This document shows, piece by piece, positions 52,234 through 59,781 of a DNA stretch of 64,000 nt. Source of the stretch: Denitrobaculum sp965232285 (GTDB lineage: Bacteria > Pseudomonadota > Alphaproteobacteria > Kiloniellales > Kiloniellaceae). Under the pieces are notes generated by a model. That model did not search any database and was not told where the DNA came from. It saw nothing but the letters and a program-made list of their open reading frames with translations. The position numbers and the translations under genes are program-made. Where the stretch lies: NCBI GenBank assembly GCA_965232285.1, contig CBDDPL010000004.1, forward strand, positions 5,456,001-5,520,000, in the 5' to 3' direction. Position 1 is the first letter of the stretch. The number at the start of each line of letters is the position of its first letter.

Positions 52234-53043
52234 TCAGGCTGGTTTTTCTTCCCGCTGGGGCGAAGGGATCCCGATAACGTTGTAGCCCGCGTCCACATGG
52301 TGGATTTCGCCGGTCACGCCGGAGGAAAGATCTGACAGCAGGTAGAGGCCGGCGGAGCCTACTTCGTCGAGCAGGACATTCCGGCGCAGCGGTGCGTTAT
52401 CACGATTGAAGCGGAAGGTGTGGCGGGCGTCGGCGATCGCCGAGCCGGCCAGGGTGCGCATGGGACCAGCCGAGATCGCGTTGACCCGGATGGCCTGCGG
52501 GCCCAGGTCGGCCGCCAGATAGCGTACGCTGGCTTCCAGGGCGGCCTTGGCGACACCCATGACATTGTAGTTCGGCGTGACCCGCTCGGCCCCCAGGTAG
52601 GAGAGTGTCAGCAGGCTGCCGCCCTCCTTCATCAGCGGTGCGGCATGCTGCGCGATGGCAGTGAAGGAATGGCAGGAGATCGCCATGGTGCGGCGGAAGT
52701 TCTCGCGCGTGGTGTCGAGATAGCGGCCCTTGAGCTCTTCCTTGTCCGAATAGGCGATGGCGTGCACCACGAAGTCCAGGCTGCCCCACGACTCCTCCAG
52801 AGCGCTGAAGACCTTCGCGATATCCTCTTCGTTTTCCACGTCGCAGGGCAGCAGCAGGTTTGAGCCGACCGACTCCGCGAGCGGACCCACACGCCGCTGA
52901 AAGGCCTCTCCCTGGTAAGTGAAGGCGAGGCTGGCGCCCTGCTGATAAAGTGATTTCGCGATACCCCAGGCAATCGAATGATCGTTTGCGACCCCCATGA
53001 TAAGGCCGCGTTTGCCCGTCATGAGTGATGACTTGGCCGTCAC
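52234..53043 (-). CDS. fabI: Enoyl-[acyl-carrier-protein] reductase FabI
   Basis: 269 aa SDR-type reductase. GLIMGVANDHSIAWGIAKSL is the FabI nucleotide-binding start, and YNVMGVAK gives the Tyr-x6-Lys active site. It reduces trans-2-enoyl-ACP with NADH in the last elongation step and is the known target of triclosan-class inhibitors. GTG start at 53043 with AGGA ten bases upstream; ATG 53022 is an alternative. It follows fabB by about 108 bp on the same strand, forming the fabA-fabB-fabI set. Confidence 0.97.
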   Translation of the reverse strand: MTAKSSLMTGKRGLIMGVANDHSIAWGIAKSLYQQGASLAFTYQGEAFQRRVGPLAESVGSNLLLPCDVENEEDIAKVFSALEESWGSLDFVVHAIAYSDKEELKGRYLDTTRENFRRTMAISCHSFTAIAQHAAPLMKEGGSLLTLSYLGAERVTPNYNVMGVAKAALEASVRYLAADLGPQAIRVNAISAGPMRTLAGSAIADARHTFRFNRDNAPLRRNVLLDEVGSAGLYLLSDLSSGVTGEIHHVDAGYNVIGIPSPQREEKPA

Positions 53044-53151
53044 TGACTATCTTCCTCAATTTCCTCCGTGTCTTCGCCCTGATGGTTCTGCGTTACCAAA
53101 CGGCGCGACACGGTCCTTGCTGCCCGAAACCCTGCTTCCTGTTATCGGAAG

Positions 53152-54372
53152 TCAGTCACTATAGCGTTGGAACGCCAGGGCGGCGTTGGTGCCGCCGAAG
53201 CCGAAGCTGTTGGACATCACACAGTTGATCTGTCTGCTTTCGTCCAGTTCCCGCACGATCGGAAAACCCTCGGCGCCCGGATCGAGATTTTCGATGTTCG
53301 CCGATGCGCAGAGGAAGTTGTTGTCCATCATCAGGAGCGAATAGATGATCTCGTGAACCCCGGTCGCGCCCTGGGAGTGCCCGGTCAGGGACTTGGTCGA
53401 GGAGACCATCGGCATGTCGGCGCCGAAGACTTCGCGCATGGCGTCCAGCTCGATGATGTCTCCGACGGGCGTCGAGGTGCCGTGGGCATTGACGTAATCG
53501 ACCGGGGTGTTACCCAGATTGGCCATGGCCAGGCGCATACAGCGCACCGCGCCCTCGCCGGAGGGTGCGACCATGTCGGCGCCGTCCGCGGTCGCACCGT
53601 AGCCGACCACTTCACCGTAGATCTTCGCGCCGCGGGCCTTGGCATGCTCCAGCTCTTCCAGCACGACCACGCCGCCCCCGCCGGAGATCACGAAGCCGTC
53701 CCGGTCGACGTCGTAGGCCCGTGAGGCCCGTTCCGGCGTGCTGTTGTACTTGCTGGAAAGCGCGCCCATGGCATCGAAGAGCACCGTGAGGCTCCAGTGC
53801 AGCTCTTCGCCGCCGCCGGCGAAGACGATGTCCTGCTTGCCCAACTGGATCAGTTCGGCGCCGTTGCCGACGCAATGCGCCGAGGTCGAGCAGGCCGAGG
53901 AGATCGAGTAGGACAGGCCCTTGATCTTAAAGGCCGTCCCCAGGTTCGCCGAGTTGGTGCTCGACATGCAGCGCGGCACCATGTAGGGGCCGATCCGTTT
54001 GGGGCCCTTCTCGCGCGCGATGTCGGCGGCTGCAACCTGGTTCGAGGTCGAGGGACCGCCCGAACCCATGACCAGGCCGCTGCGCTCGTGCGAAATCTCG
54101 GCCTCGGTCAGGCCGGCGTCGGCGATTGCCTCCTGCATGGCCACGTAGTTGTAGGCCGAGCCCTCGCCCATGAAGCGCCGCAGTTTGCGGTCGATCATGG
54201 TATCCAGGTCGATATTGATCGAGCCGTGGATGTGCGAACGGAAACCCATTTCCTCGTAGGTATCGCAGTACTCGATACCCGACCGGCCTTCGCGCAGGGA
54301 CTGGGTAACCTCCTGCTTGTTGTTGCCGATGCTGGAAACGATGCCCAGGCCGGTGACGACGACTCGTCGCAT
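53152..54372 (-). CDS. fabB: Beta-ketoacyl-ACP synthase I FabB
   Basis: 406 aa thiolase-fold condensing enzyme. Catalytic residues Cys161 (SISSACSTSAHC), His297 (VNAHGTSTP) and His332 (SLTGHSQGA) are present. Pairing with fabA identifies it as FabB rather than FabF: together they produce unsaturated fatty acids. ATG at 54372. A 17-bp tandem repeat lies in the short gap to fabA. Confidence 0.97.
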   Translation of the reverse strand: MRRVVVTGLGIVSSIGNNKQEVTQSLREGRSGIEYCDTYEEMGFRSHIHGSINIDLDTMIDRKLRRFMGEGSAYNYVAMQEAIADAGLTEAEISHERSGLVMGSGGPSTSNQVAAADIAREKGPKRIGPYMVPRCMSSTNSANLGTAFKIKGLSYSISSACSTSAHCVGNGAELIQLGKQDIVFAGGGEELHWSLTVLFDAMGALSSKYNSTPERASRAYDVDRDGFVISGGGGVVVLEELEHAKARGAKIYGEVVGYGATADGADMVAPSGEGAVRCMRLAMANLGNTPVDYVNAHGTSTPVGDIIELDAMREVFGADMPMVSSTKSLTGHSQGATGVHEIIYSLLMMDNNFLCASANIENLDPGAEGFPIVRELDESRQINCVMSNSFGFGGTNAALAFQRYSD

Positions 54373-54408
54373 GATCTGCCTCTCCGAAGCGGATGTGTAA
54401 AGTTCAGC

Positions 54409-54442
54409 GCTTCTTTTACGCCGATGCTTCTTTTACGCCGGT
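54409..54442 (-). repeat. 17-bp tandem duplication at the fabA 3' end
   Basis: On the plus strand GCTTCTTTTACGCCGAT (54409-54425) is followed by GCTTCTTTTACGCCGGT (54426-54442), one base different, and then a third partial GCTTC. The right-hand copy contains the fabA stop codon. A slippage-type duplication. Confidence 0.85.
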
Positions 54443-54960
54443 GCTTCGCTGGTGAAAAGGCCGACCTTCAGGTCTTTGGCCTCATATACGGTTTCGCCGT
54501 CCACCTTCATGATGCCGTCGGCGAGACCCATAACCAGACGGCGCATGATAACGCGTTTCAGGTTGAGGTGGTACGTCACTTTCTGCGCGCTCGGCAGGAC
54601 CATGCCTTTCAGCTTCACTTCGCCCACACCCAGAGCGCGTCCGCGTCCGGGGGCGCCCTTCCAGCCCAGGAAGAACCCGACGAGCTGCCACAGGGCGTCC
54701 AGGCCGAGGCAACCCGGCATGACGGGATCGCCTTCGAAGTGGCACTTGAAGAACCAGAGGTCCGGCTTGATATCGAACTCGGCGGTGATTTCGCCCTTGT
54801 CGAACTCTCCCCCCTCATCGGTGATGTGAGTGATACGGTCGAACATCAGCATCGGCGGCATCGGTAGCTGCGCATTGCCCGGCCCAAAGAGTTCGCCCTG
54901 GGCGCACTTGATGAGATCTTCATAGGAGAAGTTATTCGGTCGTTCGGTCAAAGGCCTCAA
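54433..54960 (-). CDS. fabA: 3-hydroxydecanoyl-ACP dehydratase/isomerase FabA
   Basis: 175 aa hot-dog fold. The catalytic His74 lies in FFKCHFEGDPVMPGCLGLDALWQ (in parts) with Asp88 on the same block. It dehydrates 3-hydroxydecanoyl-ACP and isomerises the product to the cis-3 form, the branch point to unsaturated fatty acids. The longest frame uses TTG at 54960; a second TTG at 54951 (then MTERPNNFSYEDL) is equally possible, and no ATG is available. Divergent from irr. Confidence 0.95.
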   Translation of the reverse strand: MRPLTERPNNFSYEDLIKCAQGELFGPGNAQLPMPPMLMFDRITHITDEGGEFDKGEITAEFDIKPDLWFFKCHFEGDPVMPGCLGLDALWQLVGFFLGWKGAPGRGRALGVGEVKLKGMVLPSAQKVTYHLNLKRVIMRRLVMGLADGIMKVDGETVYEAKDLKVGLFTSEAPA

Positions 54961-55317
54961 TCCAAACTAGAGCTCTTTACGCAGACTTTCAGGATCACCC
55001 TTTGGTGCAGACGTGATTCAGAAGGTTCCTAGAAGTGATCCCGAACTCCATTTTCCCATGGAGCCTGAGAACGCATTCCTGACGCTTCCCCCAAAGTCAA
55101 GGCGCGGACTATACCACAGCGCCTTAGCAGGAAAACCATAACAAACTCAAGGGCCCAGTGAAAAACGCAAAAAGATCCTGCTGGGCTGCTTGCGTGGCCA
55201 CTTCCGGCTTCAGTTTAGCCGAAATCCAGCGATGCATGTTATAGTCATTCCAAAAAAAACGACAGGCGGCTGTTCTAAAGCCTTTTATTATGGAAAGAAC
55301 TGCGTATATTAACAAGC
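54961..55317. other. Divergent regulatory region fabA-irr
   Basis: 357 bp with no supported gene. For fabA a TATAGT -10-like element occurs on the minus strand at 55108-55113. For irr there is an extended -10 (TG-T-TATAGT, 55237-55245) and, closer, TATATT at 55305-55310 only seven bases before the irr ATG. TTCTAAA (55273-55279) is a half-site like those in Irr iron-control elements. An A8 run lies at 55252-55259. Confidence 0.5.
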
Positions 55318-55740
55318 ATGACGACGAAACGCCCTTATAGCGCCCTGATCGATCAACTCAAGGACGCCGGTTTGCGCCCGACGCGGCAGCGTCTTGCGTT
55401 GGCCAAACTTCTGTTCGATGGCGCGCATAGGCACTTCACGGCTGAACAGCTTCATGCGGAAGCTATGGGTGCGGAAGTCCGTGTGTCCCTGGCAACGGTC
55501 TATAATACCCTCCATCAGTTCAATGATGCGGGATTGCTGCGCGAGGTTGTCGTCGAAGCCGGACGCTCCTATTTCGATACCAATATGGAAGATCACCATC
55601 ACTTCTATATTGAAGGTTCTGGCGAACTCCAGGACGTCGCTCGTGAAAAGGTTGTTCTGAGCGAATTGCCGGAAGCACCCGAGGGGATGAAGGTGTCCCG
55701 CGTCGATGTCGTGATCCGGCTCGCTTCTGCGAACGATTAG
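55318..55740 (+). CDS. irr: Iron response regulator Irr (Fur family)
   Basis: 140 aa. The wing-helix region has LRPTRQRLALAKLLF and VSLATVYNTLHQFNDAGLL; the diagnostic Irr segment is FDTNMEDHHHFYIEGSGEL, with the His triplet that binds heme or metal. Irr controls heme synthesis, Fe-S and iron-storage genes in alphaproteobacteria and is degraded or inactivated through heme. No N-terminal heme regulatory Cys-Pro motif is seen, which is usual outside Bradyrhizobium. No ribosome site precedes the ATG. It is followed by an Irr-box-like sequence and rubrerythrin. Confidence 0.94.
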   Translation: MTTKRPYSALIDQLKDAGLRPTRQRLALAKLLFDGAHRHFTAEQLHAEAMGAEVRVSLATVYNTLHQFNDAGLLREVVVEAGRSYFDTNMEDHHHFYIEGSGELQDVAREKVVLSELPEAPEGMKVSRVDVVIRLASAND

Positions 55741-55757
55741 CAACTAAAAACCAGCGG

Positions 55758-55784
55758 CTAGAAATCTTTCTAGAATTATTCTAG
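55758..55784 (+). promoter_or_regulatory. Overlapping CTAGAA/TTCTAG palindromes, candidate Irr box
   Basis: CTAGAAA-TC-TTTCTAG (55758-55773) and CTAGAA-TTA-TTCTAG (55770-55784) share the central CTAG. The known iron-control element bound by Irr is an AT-rich TTTAGAA/TTCTAAA palindrome, so this is a close variant. It ends five bases before the -35 box of the promoter at 55790, a position suited to activation or modulation. Confidence 0.62.
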
Positions 55785-55789
55785 TCAAA

Positions 55790-55818
55790 TTGACACGCCT
55801 GCGCGAAGGTCGTATTAA
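55790..55818 (+). promoter_or_regulatory. Near-consensus sigma70-type promoter of the rubrerythrin cassette
   Basis: TTGACA (55790-55795), 17-bp spacer, TATTAA (55813-55818). The -35 is perfect and the spacing ideal. Transcription would start near 55825, giving a leader of about 195 bases before the rubrerythrin ATG; no gene is supported in that leader. Confidence 0.78.
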
Positions 55819-56021
55819 CCTTCCTCAGAGGCTGGTCGTTTCATCCCGAATCTTGCGTAACCATGGACTGAACCCACCGGAAACGGCGTTGGTTTATGCA
55901 TCCAGGTTGTGCCGGCTTGAAACGGCCGCTTTGTGTGGGATCGCGGTCAAGAGGTGGCTGCGTTGCGGGTCGCCGGTCGAGGTGGCCTAACCCGTTATCC
56001 GCATTCTGGAGGGAAAATAGT

Positions 56022-56435
56022 ATGTCGCTTAAGGGTTCAAAGACAGAAACCAACCTGAAAGACGCCTTTGCCGGCGAGAGCCAGGCAAACCGTCGTTATC
56101 TCTATTTCGCTCAAAAGGCCGACGTCGAGGGTTACAATGACGTCGCTGCCGTGTTCCGTTCGACCGCCGAGGGCGAGACCGGCCATGCCCATGGCCATCT
56201 CCAGTTCCTCGAGGAAGTCGGCGACCCCGCGACGGGCGAGCCGATCGGCGACACCTCCCTAAACCTGAAAGCCGCGATCGCCGGCGAGACCCACGAATAC
56301 ACGGATATGTATCCGGGTATGGCCCGCACGGCCCGCGAAGAGGGTTTCGACGAGATCGCCGACTGGTTCGAAACGCTGGCCAAGGCTGAAAAGAGCCATG
56401 CCGGCCGCTTCCAGAAAGCACTCGACACGATGTAA
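56022..56435 (+). CDS. Rubrerythrin-type diiron protein (erythrin domain only)
   Basis: 137 aa from ATG 56022, which has GGAGGGAAA upstream; an in-frame extension to 55896 has no ribosome site and lies in the leader. A four-helix ferritin-like domain carries the diiron ligands Glu19 (AGES), Glu52-x2-His55 (GETGHAHGH), Glu89 and Glu92 (GETHEYTDMY) and Glu123-x2-His126 (AEKSHAG). The C-terminal rubredoxin domain of classical rubrerythrins is missing, so another protein must supply electrons. The Fe-S protein and DUF3501 genes that follow are candidate partners. Probably peroxide reduction or iron handling. Confidence 0.92.
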   Translation: MSLKGSKTETNLKDAFAGESQANRRYLYFAQKADVEGYNDVAAVFRSTAEGETGHAHGHLQFLEEVGDPATGEPIGDTSLNLKAAIAGETHEYTDMYPGMARTAREEGFDEIADWFETLAKAEKSHAGRFQKALDTM

Positions 56436-56458
56436 GGCGCTTTGCGCGGCGCCGTTCG

Positions 56459-56493
56459 CCGCGTAGCGGGAGGGTCGCTTTCCCGCTACGCGG
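56459..56493 (+). repeat. 13-bp perfect stem-loop downstream of rubrerythrin
   Basis: CCGCGTAGCGGGA (56459-56471) pairs perfectly with TCCCGCTACGCGG (56481-56493) around a 9-base loop. No T-run follows. It may stabilise the rubrerythrin mRNA 3' end or limit read-through into the Fe-S gene 220 bp on. Confidence 0.75.
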
Positions 56494-56712
56494 TCGATGG
56501 CGCGCGCCGTCTGCATTCCGATCGAGCGGGATCCTGCTCCGCGAGCGGATCCGCTGGGTTTTCCGTTTGAGAGCATCACCGGTTTTTGCCGGCGATGTCG
56601 CGTGCAGCCTGATGGCTTCCGGGTTCTTTCTCGGACCTGCTGTCCGCGTGCCTTTTGTCCGTTGCGCCTTGCCCGGAGTGGCGGTCTTTCGAGTGCTGAG
56701 GGGGCAATATCC

Positions 56713-58053
56713 ATGAGCGAAGGCAGTTTGAGCGCGCCCGTGCGCTATGCGATCGACTGGAACGATCCCGATTTTTACGATTTTGATAAGATCAATGCCG
56801 AGCTGGAGCGGGTGTTCGACATCTGTCACGGTTGCCGGCGTTGCTTCAATCTCTGCGAATCCTTTCCCATCCTCTTCGATCTGATCGACGAGTCGGAGAG
56901 CGGCGAACTGGATACGGTCGACAAGGCCGATTACAAGCCGGTCGTGGATGCCTGCACACTCTGTGACATGTGCTTCATGGTGTCCTGCCCCTACGTCCCG
57001 CCGCATGAGTTCAATCTGGACTTTCCGCATCTCATGCTGCGTTACCGCGCGGCGGAGCTGAAGGCGGGCAAGGCCGACAAGATGGCCATGGAGCTGACCA
57101 AGACGGACCGCAATGGCAAGTTGGCCGGACTGGCGCCGGCGCTGGCCAACTGGGCCGGCGCCAGCAAGAACACTCTGACCCGCCCGCTGCTCGAGAAGAC
57201 AACCGGCATCAGCAAGGACGCGGCCCTGCCGAAGTTTCACGGCATGACGTTCGAGCTGCGTGCCCGGGGCGATGGCGTCACGCCGAACCCCGATGCGCCG
57301 GCGTTCGGCCGCAAGGCGGCGCTCTATGCGACCTGCTTTGTGAACTACAACAATCCTTCGATCGGTGAAGCCGCCCGCGGCGTCCTGGCCAGGAACGGTG
57401 TCGATACCCAGGTGGTCTATCCCTCCTGCTGCGGCATGCCGCAGTTCGAGCAGGGCGACATCGCCAAGGTGGCTGAAAACGCCAAACGGGTCTCCAGCGA
57501 GATGATGGCCTGGATCGATGAGGGCTACGATATCGTCGCTTTGACGCCTTCCTGCGCCCTGATGCTGAAGTTCGAGTGGCCGCTGATCCTGCCGGATGAC
57601 GAGAAGGTCAAGCGGCTTGCGGCGGCGACCTTCGATATCACCGAGTATGTCGTCGACATTGGCAAGAAAGAAGGCCTGGCCGAGGGGCTCGCGCCGCTGG
57701 AGGGCGGGGTGGCCCTGCATATGGCCTGTCATGCCCGCGCCCAGAACATGGGGGCCAAGGCGGCCGAGATGCTGCGTTTTCTCCCTGAGGCCGACGTCAA
57801 GGTGATCGAACGCTGCTCCGGCCACGGCGGTAGCTGGGGCTGTATGAAGGATAATTTCGAGAAGGCGATCAAGGTGGGCCGGACGGCGGCCCGCCAAGCG
57901 GCCAGCAGCGGCAAGACCTACATCGCTTCGGAATGTCCGCTGGCGGGAACCCATATCCTGCAAGGTATCGAGCGCTTGAAGATGGAGAACAAGCCGCAGA
58001 TCGAACAGAGTCAGCATCCGATCGAACTGATGGCTAAGGCCTACGGTCTGTGA
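56713..58053 (+). CDS. HdrD/GlpC-like Fe-S protein with two ferredoxin clusters and CCG domains
   Basis: 446 aa from ATG 56713 (MSEGSLSAPVRY). Two ferredoxin-like motifs: Cys38-x2-Cys41-x2-Cys44-x3-Cys48, and Cys81-x2-Cys84-x2-Cys87-x4-Cys92-Pro, the latter one residue longer than the norm. Two cysteine-rich CCG-like regions follow: YPSCCGMPQFEQGD (about residue 240) and CSGHGGSWG (about 375), with HMACHARAQNMG between them. The architecture matches heterodisulfide-reductase D / GlpC electron-transfer subunits. The cassette rubrerythrin-this protein-DUF3501 recurs in proteobacteria. Probable role: feeding electrons to the diiron protein (inference). Confidence 0.88.
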   Translation: MSEGSLSAPVRYAIDWNDPDFYDFDKINAELERVFDICHGCRRCFNLCESFPILFDLIDESESGELDTVDKADYKPVVDACTLCDMCFMVSCPYVPPHEFNLDFPHLMLRYRAAELKAGKADKMAMELTKTDRNGKLAGLAPALANWAGASKNTLTRPLLEKTTGISKDAALPKFHGMTFELRARGDGVTPNPDAPAFGRKAALYATCFVNYNNPSIGEAARGVLARNGVDTQVVYPSCCGMPQFEQGDIAKVAENAKRVSSEMMAWIDEGYDIVALTPSCALMLKFEWPLILPDDEKVKRLAAATFDITEYVVDIGKKEGLAEGLAPLEGGVALHMACHARAQNMGAKAAEMLRFLPEADVKVIERCSGHGGSWGCMKDNFEKAIKVGRTAARQAASSGKTYIASECPLAGTHILQGIERLKMENKPQIEQSQHPIELMAKAYGL

Positions 58054-58129
58054 GCCTGCAACCGTCAATTTACCTCTTGCGGTCGAGGTCTTTTTGCGGG
58101 ACTTAACCGCCTGAAAGTAAGGACAAGAC

Positions 58130-58744
58130 ATGTCAGTTTCAGGAGAAACCATCATGGCGGCCAAGCGCGTCATCACCCCCGACGATATCCTGCCGCTTGA
58201 GGTCTATGCCGCGGACCGCAAGGCGCGGCGCAAGGCGCTGGTCGCTGTGAAGCGCAACCGCCGGGTCGAGGTCGGGCCGGTCTGCACCTTCTACTTCGAG
58301 AACTACGAGACCATGTGGTCTCAGGTTCAGGAGATGCTCTACATCGAAAAGGGCGGCGCGGAGCAACTGGCTGATGAGCTCGACGCTTACAATCCCCTGA
58401 TCCCCCAGGGCAGCGAACTGGTGGCGACGGTGATGTTCGAGATCGACGAGCCGGTCCGCCGCGCGACCTTCCTGTCCAAGCTGGGCGGCGTTGAGGAGAC
58501 GGCCTTCTTTCAGTTCGGCGACGAGACCGTCACCGGCAAGCCGGAAGAAGACGTCGATCGCACGACCGCCGACGGCAAGGCCTCGGCCGTGCAGTTTATC
58601 CACTTCAGCTTCACGCCGGACCAGATCGCGAAGTTCCGCGCCGCCGGTACCCAGGTGATCATCGGCTTCAGGCACGAAGCTTACAGCCACATGGCCGTTC
58701 TGCAGGAACCGGTCCGCGCGGCTCTGGCGGAAGACTTCGACTGA
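58130..58744 (+). CDS. DUF3501 family protein
   Basis: 204 aa. ATG 58130 has AAGGAC upstream; ATG 58154 (MAAKRVITPDDILPL) has its own AGGAG site, so either could be used. The ITPDDILPLEVYAADRKARR start, CTFYFENYETMWSQVQEML and FSFTPDQIAKFRAAGTQVI segments define the DUF3501 family of unknown function. It contains a single Cys and no obvious cofactor motif, and looks like a soluble alpha/beta protein. It is the last gene of the rubrerythrin cassette, 76 bp after the Fe-S gene, and convergent with the dipeptidase. Confidence 0.85.
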   Translation: MSVSGETIMAAKRVITPDDILPLEVYAADRKARRKALVAVKRNRRVEVGPVCTFYFENYETMWSQVQEMLYIEKGGAEQLADELDAYNPLIPQGSELVATVMFEIDEPVRRATFLSKLGGVEETAFFQFGDETVTGKPEEDVDRTTADGKASAVQFIHFSFTPDQIAKFRAAGTQVIIGFRHEAYSHMAVLQEPVRAALAEDFD

Positions 58745-58758
58745 CCGGATACGCGTGT

Positions 58759-59763
58759 CTACTTCCAGACCCGCTCGGCGACGCGGCGGAAGTTGCCGCC
58801 GAGAATGCCCGTGATGTCGGCTTCGGTGAAGCCCACCTCTGCCAGTTCCGCGGTGACCTCCGGTAGCCGGCGGATATCCAGGTAACTGACCCCGGCCTCG
58901 TAGCCCGTTCCGGGCGGCCAGTAGTGCGGATCCCGGGCGATGGTTTCGGAGACATCGCTGGTTTCCGCCTCACCGTCGGCCGTCTCGGCCTTGGGCGCGT
59001 AATCCAGCGCCAGGCCGACATGTTCCGGTCCGGTCAGTTCCGCGACGTAGGCCGCGTGCCGGGCGACCGCCGCCGGCGTTGGCTCGCTTTCGCCCAGGAA
59101 GAGGCTGACGCCGTTGATACCGATCACGCCGCCGGTCGCCGCGCAGGCCTTAATCTGTTCATCGGTGATGTTGCGGCCGTGATCGACCAGGGCCTTGGAA
59201 TTGGAGTGGGAAAAGACCACGGGCTCGCTGGAGTGTTCCATGGCGGCCATGGTGGTCTTGAAGCCGCTGTGGGAGCAGTCGACCACCATGCCGACCCGGT
59301 TCATTTCGGCGATTACCGCGCGGCCGAAATCTGTGAGCCCGCTGTCTTCGTCGTGACAGCCGGAGCCGGCCAGGTTGTTGCGATTGTAGGCGAAGAGCAT
59401 GTGCCTGACACCGAGGTCATAGTAGAACTGCACCATGTCGACCCGGCCCGCCAGGGCGTCCATGCCCTCGATATCGAAGGTCACCGCCATCTTGCCGTCT
59501 GCGCGTGCCCGGTCGATGTCACCGACCGACGACACCAGCCGGCAGAAGGGTGCCTCCGCGGGCAGGCGGCGGCGCAAAGCGGCGATGTTTTCGATCGTCC
59601 GGGTCCAGGGCTTCACGTCGTAGCCGACGTTGATGGAGAGGTAATCGACCCCGGCTTCGCGCCAGGGCGTCAGCAGCGGAGCCAAGGGGGCGTCCGGCAA
59701 CATCTCGAAACCGCAGTGATCGTCCCAGACCAGGTTGTTACGGTAGACGGTGGCTGCATCCAT
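58759..59763 (-). CDS. M19 (renal-type) dipeptidase
   Basis: 334 aa amidohydrolase-fold peptidase. The bridging Glu99 is in TFDIEGMDAL, with His165 (VDCSHSG) and His186 (FSHSNSK) as further zinc ligands and ALDYAP as the late Asp. The first metal motif, usually D-G-H-x-D, reads DDHCGFE: His16 is kept but the second ligand Asp is Gly18. This may be a variant active site using Glu20 or only one zinc. ATG start at 59763. No signal peptide, so it is cytoplasmic, unlike exported members. An SH3 protein gene lies just upstream on the same strand (18 bp). Confidence 0.87.
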   Translation of the reverse strand: MDAATVYRNNLVWDDHCGFEMLPDAPLAPLLTPWREAGVDYLSINVGYDVKPWTRTIENIAALRRRLPAEAPFCRLVSSVGDIDRARADGKMAVTFDIEGMDALAGRVDMVQFYYDLGVRHMLFAYNRNNLAGSGCHDEDSGLTDFGRAVIAEMNRVGMVVDCSHSGFKTTMAAMEHSSEPVVFSHSNSKALVDHGRNITDEQIKACAATGGVIGINGVSLFLGESEPTPAAVARHAAYVAELTGPEHVGLALDYAPKAETADGEAETSDVSETIARDPHYWPPGTGYEAGVSYLDIRRLPEVTAELAEVGFTEADITGILGGNFRRVAERVWK

Positions 59764-59781
59764 ATCGCCCCCCTTCCTTCG

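Noticed and set aside
55124..55315. A 63-codon minus-strand frame in the fabA-irr gap
   Set aside because: No convincing ribosome site, no recognisable family, and it spans the irr promoter region.
55896..56021. 42-residue N-terminal extension of rubrerythrin
   Set aside because: The frame is open, but it lacks a ribosome site and conserved sequence, while GGAGGGAAA precedes the ATG at 56022.
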